Positions 16,057-24,327 of a DNA stretch of 37,748 nt are shown here, in pieces; the first letter of the stretch is position 1; each line of letters opens with the position of its first letter. Position numbers and translations under genes: made by a program. The stretch lies in assembly GCF_000423425.1 (NCBI RefSeq), contig NZ_AUHY01000025.1:1-37748 (forward strand), written 5' to 3'. Source of the stretch: Meiothermus rufus DSM 22234. Its GTDB lineage: Bacteria > Deinococcota > Deinococci > Deinococcales > Thermaceae. The notes under the pieces were generated by a model. That model worked only from the letters and a program-made list of their open reading frames with translations, was not told the DNA's origin and searched no databases.

Positions 16057-19000
16057 CTACTCCTCCTGCCAGTCCGCCTCGATATTGTGCTGGTCGAGAA
16101 TCTCCCGGGCCGAGGTACGCAGCACGGCCTCATCCAGCCCCGCCGGGTTCACCGCCTCTACCTCGACCCGCAGGCGCACCGTGCCCTTGGCATCGCGCAG
16201 GGCCTTGACCAGGTCCACCAGGGCCGGGATGCGGGCCAGCTCGAGCTGGGGGATGGTCACGGCGACCCGGGTCTTTAGGGGTTTTTTGCCGTTTACCGGC
16301 TGGGAGTCAGGCTCGGGCTTGACCTCCCTCCCCTCCTCTGGCAGCGGTGTCTTCCCTACCTCAACCGGCGCATCAGGACGAGGTAGGCTACCTAGACGGG
16401 CCAGCACATAAGCTTCGGTGAAAAAAAGCTCCTCGGCCCGGGGAACCTTCCCGGCGTGCCAGACCTGGCTAAAGCCCTCGCCTGAGCGCACCCCTAGCTC
16501 AAACAGGCGGATGCGGATGCCCTGCACAACAGCCTCCTTCAAGGCTTCCTCCCGCTCGAGGAAGGGCAGGTGGGGCAGGCGCAAGAAGTACTCCCGCAGA
16601 TCCTTCAAAGAAAGATAGGGTTCGTCCCGGGGCCACAGACCCCAGGGGCCCTGCACCAGATAGGCCGGGTCGAGGGCGGCTATCAGCCGGTCCTCCGCCC
16701 GCAGCACCTCCATGACCGCGGCCTGCAGGCTGGGCTGGGTTTTGGCATAGGCGGTGAGGTCGTAGTAGTGGTAGGCTCCTTTGGCATCTTTGGGCTCGAG
16801 CATCCCCGTGTAGCTGGCCTTGACCAGCACCGGCAAAGCTTCCCGCGCCTCCTTCAAAAGGCGCTCCAAATCCTGCCGCTGCTCCTCGGACAAAACCAGC
16901 CCCCGGTCGGCTTTGATCTCCTCCAAGGCCAGCAGCTTGCAGGCAGCCTCCTGGGCCCGCAGGTAGGCTGCCCGGGAAAGGGCCAAAAAGAGGGTGGTGT
17001 TCTTGTAGATACGGGGCCCAGAGGCATGGTTGTCCTGCACGATGTGGTAGGCCCGCTCGAGGGCCTCCTTGTGGTCGTTGGGGGCTTCCGGCCCCAAAAG
17101 CACCAGCTTGAGGGCGGGGTTATCGGGCACCTCGCGGTGGTTGCTGGGCCAGATGTAGACCCGGAACACCCCCGGCCCCGCGGCTTTTTCCACCTGTTGC
17201 CGGAGCAGTTCCTCCACCGCCTCTGGCTTGACCTGGGCCATCCGGTCGGCCAGCACCGCATTGAGGTTGGGTTGAGCCTTGAAGGCCCAGCCCCCGTTGA
17301 TGTACAGGTAGTACAGCCGCTTTTTGAGGTTGTCCAGCGCGTCACCTATGAGCAGGGGAGAAATGCCTTCGGGGTAGACCAACGCCAGGTTGAGCTGGGG
17401 GCGGGAGGCCCCGCGTTCCGCACCGCCAGAGTGGGAGTAAAAGAATACCGCTGTGGCCAGCGACTGCGCCAAGCGGAAGCGCGCGTAATCTCCGCCCAGC
17501 TCGCGATCCAGCAGGTAGGCCTTGCCCTCTGGGGGGATAATGTCCGAGGCCAGCACCGGCTCCCAGTGAGCCTCGCCCAACACGCTGGTGACCGTGGCCC
17601 TCAGGTCGGCGGACTCCAAGGCGGCGTCGCCCAGCCCGATCAGGGGGCGGGCCGAGGCCGAAAGATACCCCGCTTCCACCAGCCGGGCCAGAAGGCGCAG
17701 CACGCCGCGGGTCTTCTGGAAGGTCTGTAGGGTGCCCCAGCGCTCGTAGAGCACGCGCACCAGCTCGGGGTGAAAGGGAAAGGCCGCCAGCATCTTGCGC
17801 CCGTACTCGCCGCTGCGCACCTCGCTGGGCAGCTCGTTCTTCAGCTCCTCGTAGGCCTTCATGTAGGCGGCCACCACCTGCTTGGCCCCCTCGCCGTCGA
17901 TGCGCTCGAACAGGCGGCGCCGCAGCACCTCGTAGATTTCCTCCCCCTGCACCGGCATGCGCACGGCCTGCACCCGGCCGAAGATCTTCTCTAGACGGGC
18001 AAAGACCTCTGGAGCCTCCTTGTGGTCGTAGTACTCGAGGTGCGACTCAGGGAAGGTGGTGACCAAAGCGACGTTACGCAGGCTGCCCACCACCTCGGTG
18101 AGTTCCTGCAGGAAGGCGAAGGTCTGGGCCTGCAGGCTGGTATTGCCGATGGAAACCGAGGCCGCCTTGACCTGGTAGACCAAAAGCTCGTCAATCAGGA
18201 TGAGAACCGGGCTGTACGCTCGCAGGAGTTCATCCAGGGCCTGCTTGCCGGGCGGGGTCATGGCCTCGTCTGCAGCACGCAGCCTTTCGTAACCGGCCTT
18301 ATCGCCTAGCTGGTAGGCCAGCTCACCCCACAGGGTTTGGATGCGCAGGCCATCCACCATGCGTCCTTGGGCGGAAAGATCGGTGCCCACCAGCACCGCT
18401 ACCCGCGCCCTTGGCATGCTGCCGACCCCAGCCTCTTGCAGCAGGGCCTTGATCTCCGGCAGGTCGGTGAGTTCGGCATAGGCCTTGACCAGATGGTACA
18501 GGGCAATCAAGGCATGGGTCTTACCCCCGCCGAAGGGGGTGCGCAGTTGGACCACCGCCTCCCCACCCATGCCGGCCAGCCGCCGCAGCGTGTCCTTGAG
18601 GATGGAGGCGAGTTCCTTGGTAAGGTAGGTCTTCTTGAAAAACGCCTCGGCGTAGCGGTACTCGGCTGGCGCTCTGCCAAACACCACGTCGTCGAGCTTG
18701 GCCGCGAAGGTGTTCTCGTCGAACTCGCCCCGGCGAATGGCCTCATCCGGCTCGGCCAGCTGCCACCAGGGGGGTAGGCTGCCCTTGGGCGCACTGGGTA
18801 AGGTGCGCTCCATAAGCTGGCGCACCTCTTTGGCCACCTCTTCCGCACCGATCTGGCGCAAAAAGCGCACGATGTTGTCCAGGGCACGGCTTACATCCTC
18901 TTCGGGGAGGTGTTTCTGATGGGCCCAGGCGTTGCGCACCTCGCTGATCTCGTCAGCCCAGGTGACCGCGCGGTTAAAGTTGCGGCCAAACGCCTCGCGG

Positions 19001-19245
19001 AACACTTCTCGCTGGCCTAGCAGAACGTCCTTGACGTGGTTGATATCGAAAACATCCTCTGCCGTCTTGCCGCGCTTCAGGTCCTCCAGGGCCTGGGCTC
19101 GCCGGGCCTCGCTTAGCGCAGCCAGGTAGGCTTCTACCCAAGCTTGGCCCTGGCCATACACCCGCTGCAACTCGGCCACAAAATAAGCACGCACCGCCTC
19201 GGCATACAGCCGCAGGGCGGTGCTTAGGTAGCTTTCGGCCTTCAT
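16057..19245 (-). CDS. DUF499 AAA+ ATPase with N-terminal Swt1-like HEPN domain
   Basis: A 1062-residue protein, first gene of the defence operon. Residues about 1-145 form an all-helical HEPN-like domain with the RNase signature R-x4-H at 104-109 (RNAWAH). The DUF499 ATPase core follows, with Walker A FGGGKTH at 238-244 and Walker B LILIDEL at 348-354. The C-terminal part (about 985-1062) is a separate small domain after a Pro/Glu-rich linker. Proteins of this family accompany DUF1156 methylases and helicases in defence islands. The ATG at 19245 lies six bases after TAAGAT, so the operon seems to have its own leaderless promoter although bioY ends only 36 bp upstream. Confidence 0.88.
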   Translation of the reverse strand: MKAESYLSTALRLYAEAVRAYFVAELQRVYGQGQAWVEAYLAALSEARRAQALEDLKRGKTAEDVFDINHVKDVLLGQREVFREAFGRNFNRAVTWADEISEVRNAWAHQKHLPEEDVSRALDNIVRFLRQIGAEEVAKEVRQLMERTLPSAPKGSLPPWWQLAEPDEAIRRGEFDENTFAAKLDDVVFGRAPAEYRYAEAFFKKTYLTKELASILKDTLRRLAGMGGEAVVQLRTPFGGGKTHALIALYHLVKAYAELTDLPEIKALLQEAGVGSMPRARVAVLVGTDLSAQGRMVDGLRIQTLWGELAYQLGDKAGYERLRAADEAMTPPGKQALDELLRAYSPVLILIDELLVYQVKAASVSIGNTSLQAQTFAFLQELTEVVGSLRNVALVTTFPESHLEYYDHKEAPEVFARLEKIFGRVQAVRMPVQGEEIYEVLRRRLFERIDGEGAKQVVAAYMKAYEELKNELPSEVRSGEYGRKMLAAFPFHPELVRVLYERWGTLQTFQKTRGVLRLLARLVEAGYLSASARPLIGLGDAALESADLRATVTSVLGEAHWEPVLASDIIPPEGKAYLLDRELGGDYARFRLAQSLATAVFFYSHSGGAERGASRPQLNLALVYPEGISPLLIGDALDNLKKRLYYLYINGGWAFKAQPNLNAVLADRMAQVKPEAVEELLRQQVEKAAGPGVFRVYIWPSNHREVPDNPALKLVLLGPEAPNDHKEALERAYHIVQDNHASGPRIYKNTTLFLALSRAAYLRAQEAACKLLALEEIKADRGLVLSEEQRQDLERLLKEAREALPVLVKASYTGMLEPKDAKGAYHYYDLTAYAKTQPSLQAAVMEVLRAEDRLIAALDPAYLVQGPWGLWPRDEPYLSLKDLREYFLRLPHLPFLEREEALKEAVVQGIRIRLFELGVRSGEGFSQVWHAGKVPRAEELFFTEAYVLARLGSLPRPDAPVEVGKTPLPEEGREVKPEPDSQPVNGKKPLKTRVAVTIPQLELARIPALVDLVKALRDAKGTVRLRVEVEAVNPAGLDEAVLRTSAREILDQHNIEADWQEE

Positions 19246-19251
19246 GGGACC

Positions 19252-19257
19252 ATCTTA
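19252..19257 (-). promoter_or_regulatory. -10 box of the defence operon (leaderless type)
   Basis: TAAGAT on the reverse strand, six bases (GGTCCC), then ATG. It is the only promoter-like element in the 36 bp between bioY and the ATPase gene; read-through from birA-bioY is also possible because no hairpin intervenes. Confidence 0.5.
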
Positions 19258-19281
19258 AGGCCATGGCCCCCTGGCCGGTGT

Positions 19282-19884
19282 TCAGCGCCGAAGCAAGCGC
19301 CAGGCGCTAGGCAGGAGTATGGCCGCAATGGCCGCTTTGATCAGGTCGCCCAGCAGGAAGGGGAGCATTCCGGCCTGCAACACCCCCCAGACCCCGCTGT
19401 AGCGCCCGGCCCCGCTCAGGGCAAAGCCCAGCCAGGTAACCCCCACCGCATAGATAAGCAGGCTGGCCAGCAGCATGGCCGCAAAGGTCTTGAGCACGCT
19501 GCGGTCGGTACCGTAGCGCTCGACCAGATAGCCCACCGCAAAGGCCGCCAGGGGGAAGGCCAGGAGGTAGCCAGCGGTGAAGGCGATGCGGGGGTGGAAC
19601 CAGGTGGCCCCCCCGGCGAAAACCGGCAAAACCAGGCCCTCGAGCAAATACACCCCCGCCGCCCAAAAGCCCAGCCGGCTGCCCAGGGCAGCGCCGACCA
19701 GCAGTACCCCCAGGGTTTGCAGGGTAAGGGGTACGGGCGTGAAGGGCAGCTTGATCTCCGGCTGGGCCAAGAGAGCGATGAATAGGCTACCCGAAAGCAC
19801 CAGCAGCAGATCGCGCATCAGGCTGCGCACGGGAAAGAGCGACTTGGACAAAGGTAGATACGGTAGACTCTGGGTTGGGTTCAT
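19282..19884 (-). CDS. bioY: Biotin transporter substrate-binding component BioY
   Basis: A 200-residue integral membrane protein, the S component of an ECF-type biotin importer. The family hallmark PFTPVPLTLQTLGVLL is present near residue 50, followed by repeated hydrophobic helices (five to six) and the ARPHPRIAFTAGYLLAFP-like loop (WFHPRIAFTAGYL). It would need shared EcfA/EcfT subunits, not in this window. The ATG at 19884 has a strong AAAGGAGG site. It lies 12 bp after birA and is clearly in one operon with it, so biotin uptake and biotin use are co-regulated, perhaps by BirA itself. Confidence 0.93.
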   Translation of the reverse strand: MNPTQSLPYLPLSKSLFPVRSLMRDLLLVLSGSLFIALLAQPEIKLPFTPVPLTLQTLGVLLVGAALGSRLGFWAAGVYLLEGLVLPVFAGGATWFHPRIAFTAGYLLAFPLAAFAVGYLVERYGTDRSVLKTFAAMLLASLLIYAVGVTWLGFALSGAGRYSGVWGVLQAGMLPFLLGDLIKAAIAAILLPSAWRLLRR

Positions 19885-19896
19885 ACAAAACCTCCT

Positions 19897-20814
19897 TTAC
19901 AGACTTCCGATCAGGTGGACATCCCCGGCCCCAATGCGATGGAGCCGGCCCTCGCTTTCCAAAAGCAGCGAGCCGTCGGGGGCGATGCCCTGAGCCTGGC
20001 CTTGCACCTCCCCTTCTGGGGTGGTCACCCGTACCAGCCGCCCCAGGGTGTAGCTCTGGGCCCGATAGTCGCGCAACACCCCCTCGAGGTCGCCCGAAAG
20101 CTGGGTGTAGCGGGCCTCCAGCCGGGCCAGCAGGTCGGCTAAAAGCTCGACCCGGCTGGCCTCCCTGAACTCTTCCAGAGCGGCTGCCTCGGGCGGCAGG
20201 TGGGGGCTGGGGTGAACGTTGAGGCCGATGCCCAACAGCACATAGGCCACCTCTTCCCCGCTCACCTGGGCCTCCAGCAGCACCCCGGCCAGCTTGCGCC
20301 CATCGGGGCTTAACAGGTCGTTAGGCCACTTGAGCCCCCCCACCCCGCAGGCCTCCCAGAGGGCCAGCCCCGCCGCCAAAGAGAGCAAGGGCAGGCTCGA
20401 GAGGGCCAGCCGGGGGCGCAGCAGGAGGGAGAAGGTCAGGGCAGAGCCGGGCGGGCTGGCCCAGGGCCGCCCCCGCCGCCCCCGGCCTTTCTCCTGGCGC
20501 TCGGCCAGCACCACCGCGCCCTCCTCGGCGCCATCCAGGGCCCAGTTCTTGAGCACGTCCTGGGTGCTCTTCACCGTGCCCAAATAGGCATAAAAAGCCC
20601 CAAAACGGCCCCTGCGCCGGGCTTCCAGGGCCGCGGGGGTAGGGGTGCCGGGCCGCAGCCGGTAGCCCTTGCCCTTCTGAGTCTCTACCGGGTATCCGGC
20701 CCGACGCAGGGTCTCGACCTGCTTCCACACCGCAGCCCGGCTGATGCCGAGCTGCCGGGCCAGGGCTTCGCCGCTCTGGTAGCGGTCGCCCAGGTGGGCC
20801 AGCAGCTCGAACAC
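19897..20814 (-). CDS. birA: Biotin-protein ligase and biotin repressor
   Basis: About 305 residues. An N-terminal winged helix-turn-helix (SGEALARQLGISRAAVWKQV) precedes the ligase core with GRGRRGRPW (biotinyl-AMP loop), KWPNDLL and LLGIGLNVHP, then an SH3-like C-terminal domain. It activates biotin and attaches it to acetyl-CoA carboxylase; the helix-turn-helix suggests it also represses biotin genes. The frame is open to a TTG at 20850, but the GTG at 20814 lies seven bases after TATTTT and gives the usual N-terminus (FELLAHLGD), so it is preferred. Divergent from the WD40 gene; bioY follows. Confidence 0.9.
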   Translation of the reverse strand: MFELLAHLGDRYQSGEALARQLGISRAAVWKQVETLRRAGYPVETQKGKGYRLRPGTPTPAALEARRRGRFGAFYAYLGTVKSTQDVLKNWALDGAEEGAVVLAERQEKGRGRRGRPWASPPGSALTFSLLLRPRLALSSLPLLSLAAGLALWEACGVGGLKWPNDLLSPDGRKLAGVLLEAQVSGEEVAYVLLGIGLNVHPSPHLPPEAAALEEFREASRVELLADLLARLEARYTQLSGDLEGVLRDYRAQSYTLGRLVRVTTPEGEVQGQAQGIAPDGSLLLESEGRLHRIGAGDVHLIGSL

Positions 20815-20821
20815 GTCAACC

Positions 20822-20827
20822 AAAATA
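20822..20827 (-). promoter_or_regulatory. -10 box of birA-bioY (leaderless type)
   Basis: TATTTT on the reverse strand, seven bases (GGTTGAC), then the preferred GTG at 20814. Confidence 0.45.
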
Positions 20828-20864
20828 CCGGTTTCGGGTTGACCAAGCAACCCCGCCGACCGGC

Positions 20865-20870
20865 TAAGCT
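20865..20870 (+). promoter_or_regulatory. -10 box of the WD40 gene (leaderless type)
   Basis: TAAGCT followed by AAAAGG and the GTG at 20877. The AAGG could also act as a short ribosome site. Confidence 0.5.
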
Positions 20871-20876
20871 AAAAGG

Positions 20877-22640
20877 GTGCAGCGGTGGATGGCTTTGCTC
20901 ATAGGCCTGGCCCTGGCGCTGGCCCAGGGGGGCCTGGAGGTACGCTCGGGGCACCGGGCCCCGGTGGGGGCGGTGGCCCTGGGCCCCCAGGGCATGCTGG
21001 CCTTAGGGGCCGATGCCTACATCCAGCTCTACCAGGCCGATGGCCGCTGGCTGCGCACCCTGAGCGGCCATAGCGATACCGTCCGTAGCCTGGACTTCGC
21101 CCCCGACGGCACCCTGCTGAGCGCCTCGGCCGACGCCACCCTGCGGCTGTGGAACCCCCAGAGGGGGGCCAGCCAAAGGGTCTTGCGGGGCCCGCGCGAC
21201 CAGGTCTGGGCGGCCCGCTTCAGCCCGGATGGCCAGCGCCTGCTGAGCGGCAGCGCCGATGGGGAGGTGTGGCTGTGGAGCCGCAGCGAAGCGGTGCAGA
21301 AACTGAACCTGGGGCGTGGCTGGGTCTATGGGGTGGCCTTCTCCCCCGATGGCCGCCTGGCGGCTGTGGGCGGGCTCGAGGGGGCGCTCTTGTGGAACCC
21401 CCGCGAGGGCAGCCGCCTTCCCCTGCTGGCACCGCTTTCCCTAAGGGCCTTGGCCTGGGGCCCGGACGGGCGGCTGGCCACCGGCGACCGCGAGGGACAG
21501 ATTCAGCTCTGGGACGCCCAGGGCCGCTTCCTGCAACAGTTCACGGCCCATAGCCTGGCGGTGGGGGCGCTGGTCTGGTCAGCGGGGGGCCGGCTCATCA
21601 GCGGGGGGCAGGATGGCCGGATAGTCTTTTGGCAAGGGGATAGGCCCCTGCAAAGCCTTCAGACGGCCTCGGTACTGAGCCTGGCCAGCGCCAAAGACCG
21701 GCTTCTGAGCGGGCACGACGATGGGCGAGCCCGGCTGTGGAGCAGCTCGGGCCAGCTTCTAAGGACCCTCGAGCCCCCCGCCGCCTCGGTGGCGGCCCTG
21801 GCCCACAGCCCCGACGGCAGCCTGCTGGCCAGCGGGGGCTGGGAGGGGGAGGTCTGGCTGTGGAACGCCCAGGGGCGGGTGGTGGCCCGGCTAGCGGGGC
21901 CCGGGCTGGAGGTCACCGCCCTAGCCTTTAGCCCGGACGGGCAGTACCTGGCGGTGGGCAGCCGCGAGGGGCGCACCTTCATTTACCAGGTGCCAAGCCA
22001 AAGGCGGGTGCAGACCCTGGAGGCCCACGGCAACGGGGTAGGGGCCCTGGCCTTCGCCCCCAACGGACGGGCTTTGGCCAGCGGCGGGCGCGACCGGCTG
22101 CTGCGGGTCTGGGACTGGCAAAGCGGGCGCAAGGTGCTCGAGTTCCGCGCCCACGAGGCCCACCTCACCGGCCTGGCCTGGAACCCCGATGGCCGCACCC
22201 TGGTGAGCAGCAGCCTGGACGAAACCCTGGCCTGGTGGGCCCTGCGCCCCGAAGGGGTACGGCTGGTGCGCCGGGCGGTGGCCCACGCCCGAGGGGTCTC
22301 GAGCCTGGCCCAAAGCCCCGACGGGCGCCTGCTGGCCAGCGCCAGCTTCGACCAGACCCTAAAGCTCTGGGAGGCCCAAAGCGGAACCCTGCTGCGAACC
22401 CTGTCCGGGCACACCGAGGCGGTTTTGGCCCTGGCCTTCTCCCCCGATGGCCGGCGGCTGGCTAGCGTGGGCTGGGACAAAACCCTGCGGCTGTGGAATG
22501 TGCAGGGAGAGCTTCTACAAACCGTTCCCGGCTTCGTTCGCCCGCTGTACGCGGTGGCCTGGCCGGCGGGGAAAGGGGTTTTGGTGGTGGGTGGGGGCAC
22601 CCTGCGCCAGGGAGGAACCTTGACCATCCTCCAACAGTAG
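20877..22640 (+). CDS. Exported WD40-repeat protein, two seven-bladed propellers
   Basis: A 587-residue protein with a cleavable-looking signal peptide (MQRWMALLIGLALALAQG) and then WD40 repeats to the end. Fourteen repeats can be counted, most with a GH near the start, SPDG in the middle and a closing LW or VW dipeptide (for example SGHSDTVRSLDFAPDG and the repeat ending LRLWN). Fourteen blades fit two seven-bladed propellers. The mature protein would act outside the cytoplasm as a scaffold; no catalytic domain is visible. The last repeat is degenerate. Expressed from its own leaderless promoter divergent from birA. Confidence 0.88.
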   Translation: MQRWMALLIGLALALAQGGLEVRSGHRAPVGAVALGPQGMLALGADAYIQLYQADGRWLRTLSGHSDTVRSLDFAPDGTLLSASADATLRLWNPQRGASQRVLRGPRDQVWAARFSPDGQRLLSGSADGEVWLWSRSEAVQKLNLGRGWVYGVAFSPDGRLAAVGGLEGALLWNPREGSRLPLLAPLSLRALAWGPDGRLATGDREGQIQLWDAQGRFLQQFTAHSLAVGALVWSAGGRLISGGQDGRIVFWQGDRPLQSLQTASVLSLASAKDRLLSGHDDGRARLWSSSGQLLRTLEPPAASVAALAHSPDGSLLASGGWEGEVWLWNAQGRVVARLAGPGLEVTALAFSPDGQYLAVGSREGRTFIYQVPSQRRVQTLEAHGNGVGALAFAPNGRALASGGRDRLLRVWDWQSGRKVLEFRAHEAHLTGLAWNPDGRTLVSSSLDETLAWWALRPEGVRLVRRAVAHARGVSSLAQSPDGRLLASASFDQTLKLWEAQSGTLLRTLSGHTEAVLALAFSPDGRRLASVGWDKTLRLWNVQGELLQTVPGFVRPLYAVAWPAGKGVLVVGGGTLRQGGTLTILQQ

Positions 22641-22746
22641 TCGGCCCTGCCCATTTCTTTCGGCCCTACGGCGAGGCGTTGGGCGAAAAAGGGCCTTTAT
22701 CCCTCAGCAGAGCGCCACCCGGCAATGACGCGCAAAAGGCTTTGCT

Positions 22747-22752
22747 TATGAT
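22747..22752 (+). promoter_or_regulatory. -10 box of plsC (leaderless type)
   Basis: TATGAT, then AGGGGCG (seven bases), then ATG at 22760. A weak -35 (ATGACG at 22725-22730) lies 16 bp upstream. The box overlaps the earlier ATG at 22748, arguing against that start. The gap 22641-22746 otherwise shows nothing clear. Confidence 0.5.
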
Positions 22753-22759
22753 AGGGGCG

Positions 22760-23401
22760 ATGTACGCGTATGGCCTAGGCGTCTACACAGTAGCAAAGGC
22801 GATGGCTCGAGTCCTCCTGCAGGCGTTGTTTGGCCTGCGGGTAGAAGGAGCGGAAAAAATTCCCCTGGAGGGGCCGGTTATCCTAGCCTCCAACCACATG
22901 TCCTTTTTAGACCCGGTGGTCATGGGAGTAGCCTGCCCGCGGGTGGTGAGCTACATGTCACGCGACGACGTGTTTAAGTACCCTATCCTGCATTGGCTGT
23001 TGCCACGGTTGTACGCAATTCCGGTCGCGCGGGGCACCGGCGACCTAGCCGCCATCAAGGCGGCTATCCGGGTTTTGAAAAGCGGCATGGCCTTCGGCAT
23101 CTTCCCCGAGGGACGGCGCAGCCGCACCGGCCATATCGAGCCCTTTAAGATTGGCACTGCAGCCATCGCCTTGCGCACCGGAGCGCGGATTGTCCCGGCA
23201 GCCATCATCGGCAGCGACAAGGCCTGGCCGGTAGGCGGCTGGCCCCGTCTGCGCCGGCCCATCCGGGTTGTCTTTGGCGACCCTATCGAACTACCTCCAG
23301 GAAAGACCGACCACCAAACCCTAGAGGAGGTCACTCGTCAGCTCGAGGCTGCTGTAACCGCACTTCTACCACCTGAATACCACAGAAAGCCCACCATTTA
23401 G
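22760..23401 (+). CDS. plsC: 1-acyl-sn-glycerol-3-phosphate acyltransferase
   Basis: A 213-residue membrane-associated enzyme that acylates lysophosphatidate to phosphatidate in phospholipid synthesis. The catalytic HX4D motif is SNHMSFLD, and the substrate-binding block is FPEGRRSRTG; VPAAIIGSD and RVVFGDPI follow in the usual order. The N-terminus is hydrophobic. The frame can start at 22748 or 22760; 22760 is preferred because a TATGAT box ends seven bases before it. PlsY, which makes the substrate, is also in the window (24401-24967), although the two are on opposite strands. Confidence 0.9.
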   Translation: MYAYGLGVYTVAKAMARVLLQALFGLRVEGAEKIPLEGPVILASNHMSFLDPVVMGVACPRVVSYMSRDDVFKYPILHWLLPRLYAIPVARGTGDLAAIKAAIRVLKSGMAFGIFPEGRRSRTGHIEPFKIGTAAIALRTGARIVPAAIIGSDKAWPVGGWPRLRRPIRVVFGDPIELPPGKTDHQTLEEVTRQLEAAVTALLPPEYHRKPTI

Positions 23402-23445
23402 CCTTTCTGTCTTGAGCAGAAGAGGCTTCCGTACTGCTCTGGTGC

Positions 23446-23475
23446 TTGCAATTTAGATATGGGGTGTGTTACACT
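23446..23475 (+). promoter_or_regulatory. Promoter of the HU gene
   Basis: TTGCAA at 23446-23451 and TACACT at 23470-23475 with an 18-bp spacer. The mRNA would carry a leader of about 25-30 nt with the AAAGGAGG ribosome site, unlike the leaderless genes around it. Confidence 0.55.
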
Positions 23476-23508
23476 CCGTCCTGAAGGGAAAATAAAGGAG
23501 GTAAGTAC

Positions 23509-23811
23509 ATGGCAAGAGCGACTGCTAAGAAAACCAAGACCAAAGCCGACCTGATTGACCAAGTGGCCGCCTCGACCAGCCTGAAGAAAAAAGACGCCAA
23601 GGCTGCCGTGGACGCCTTCCTGGCCAAGGTGGAAGAGGCCCTCAAGGCCGGCAGCAAGGTGCAGCTCACCGGCTTCGGCACCTTTGAGGTGCGCAGCCGC
23701 AAAGCCCGCACCGGGGTTAAGCCTGGCACCACACAGAAAATTAAGATTCCCGCTTCCAAGTACCCTGCCTTCAAACCCGGCAAAGCCCTGAAGGAAGCCG
23801 TCAAGAAGTAA
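23509..23811 (+). CDS. hup: HU-family histone-like DNA-binding protein
   Basis: A 100-residue nucleoid protein. After a basic Lys/Thr/Ala-rich extension ([11 protein letters not shown]) comes the HU fold: [37 protein letters not shown] and the DNA-clasping arm region with [19 protein letters not shown]. It bends and compacts DNA as a dimer. The ATG at 23509 has AAAGGAGGT upstream. The promoter, leader and strong terminator make it a single-gene unit. The basic N-terminal extension of about 12 residues is common in Deinococcus-Thermus HU proteins. Confidence 0.95.
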   Translation: MARATAKKTKTKADLIDQVAASTSLKKKDAKAAVDAFLAKVEEALKAGSKVQLTGFGTFEVRSRKARTGVKPGTTQKIKIPASKYPAFKPGKALKEAVKK

Positions 23812-23814
23812 ACG

Positions 23815-23864
23815 GACAATCCCTTCCTTTAGAGGAGGCCTAGGCCTCCTCTATTGTCCTTTTG
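23815..23864 (+). terminator. Strong terminator after HU
   Basis: A perfect 24-base palindrome at 23830-23853 (arms AGAGGAGGCC / GGCCTCCTCT) is flanked by an outer pair GGACAAT (23814-23820) and ATTGTCC (23853-23859), followed by TTTT. The converging membrane-protein gene ends at 23872, so it may serve both. Confidence 0.8.
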
Positions 23865-23871
23865 GCATAGG

Positions 23872-24315
23872 CTAACCGAGCCGCAACAAAGGCCGCCACC
23901 AGGGGATAGCCAGCAACACCAAAGCCATGCTTAGGCCGTACCAAAGCAGGGTCTGACGATGCTTTTGCAAAGCGTCGGCGGATTTTCTAACCCGGCTGCT
24001 GCCCACATGGGCCAAGACCACGGCAAGCAGCATGAGCACCCAGTGCTCGGCAATAAAGAAGCGAACCTGGCTGCTTTTCATCGCCGCCTCCAGGTTGCCC
24101 AGCCCACTTTGCACCAGCGGGCTGATGAACATCAGCAGGATTCCCAAAAGCAGTTGCAAATCCATCAGGCCGGTGTATATCTGGCCAAAGCGCCGATCGG
24201 CAGGGGTATGAACCCGGCTGCGCAGGCCGCTTAGGGCCCGGTAAAGCAAGTAGACACCCGCCAAAAGCACCAGCCAGCGCAAGATGTTGTGCAGGGATAA
24301 AAGCCAGTCGTACAT
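23872..24315 (-). CDS. Four-helix membrane protein, possibly cytochrome-b-like
   Basis: A 147-residue integral membrane protein with four hydrophobic helices (about 9-26, 48-65, 88-104 and 122-140). Histidines stand in or beside helices (LHNILRW, FFIAEHWVLM, VLAHVGS), a pattern seen in small membrane proteins often labelled cytochrome b-like; heme binding is not shown. The ATG at 24315 is placed six bases after TAAGCT. It lies downstream of plsY on the same strand but has its own promoter-like box. Family not firmly identified. Confidence 0.65.
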   Translation of the reverse strand: MYDWLLSLHNILRWLVLLAGVYLLYRALSGLRSRVHTPADRRFGQIYTGLMDLQLLLGILLMFISPLVQSGLGNLEAAMKSSQVRFFIAEHWVLMLLAVVLAHVGSSRVRKSADALQKHRQTLLWYGLSMALVLLAIPWWRPLLRLG

Positions 24316-24321
24316 GTCCTT

Positions 24322-24327
24322 AGCTTA
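24322..24327 (-). promoter_or_regulatory. -10 box of the four-helix membrane protein (leaderless type)
   Basis: TAAGCT on the reverse strand, six bases (AAGGAC), then ATG. Confidence 0.5.

Larger units (their letters stand above)
8260..19257 (-). other. Candidate phage-defence operon: ATPase, helicase, DarTG, methylase
   Basis: Five same-strand genes in order of transcription: HEPN-DUF499 ATPase (19245), SNF2-type helicase (16053), DarT (12796), DarG (12147), DUF1156 methylase (11022). Gaps are 3 bp, an overlap of 4 bp, 13 bp and 75 bp. The operon has its own TAAGAT box upstream of the first gene. The ATPase-helicase-methylase trio resembles catalogued helicase-methylase-ATPase defence loci; the built-in toxin-antitoxin pair is the notable addition. 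No DrmA/B/C, PglZ or BrxC-type gene is present. Confidence 0.7.

Noticed and set aside
14158-17730. Long plus-strand ORFs (14158-15078, 15376-16278, 16570-17730)
   Set aside because: They lie opposite the helicase and DUF499 genes, whose domains are clear. Their protein text is Leu/Gly/Gln/His-rich, as expected of antisense frames in GC-rich DNA.
8260-19245. DISARM, BREX or Pgl system
   Set aside because: A methylase and SNF2-type helicase are present, but no DUF1998 (DrmB), PLD nuclease (DrmC), PglZ or BrxC-like gene is seen, and DUF499 and DarTG are not part of those systems.
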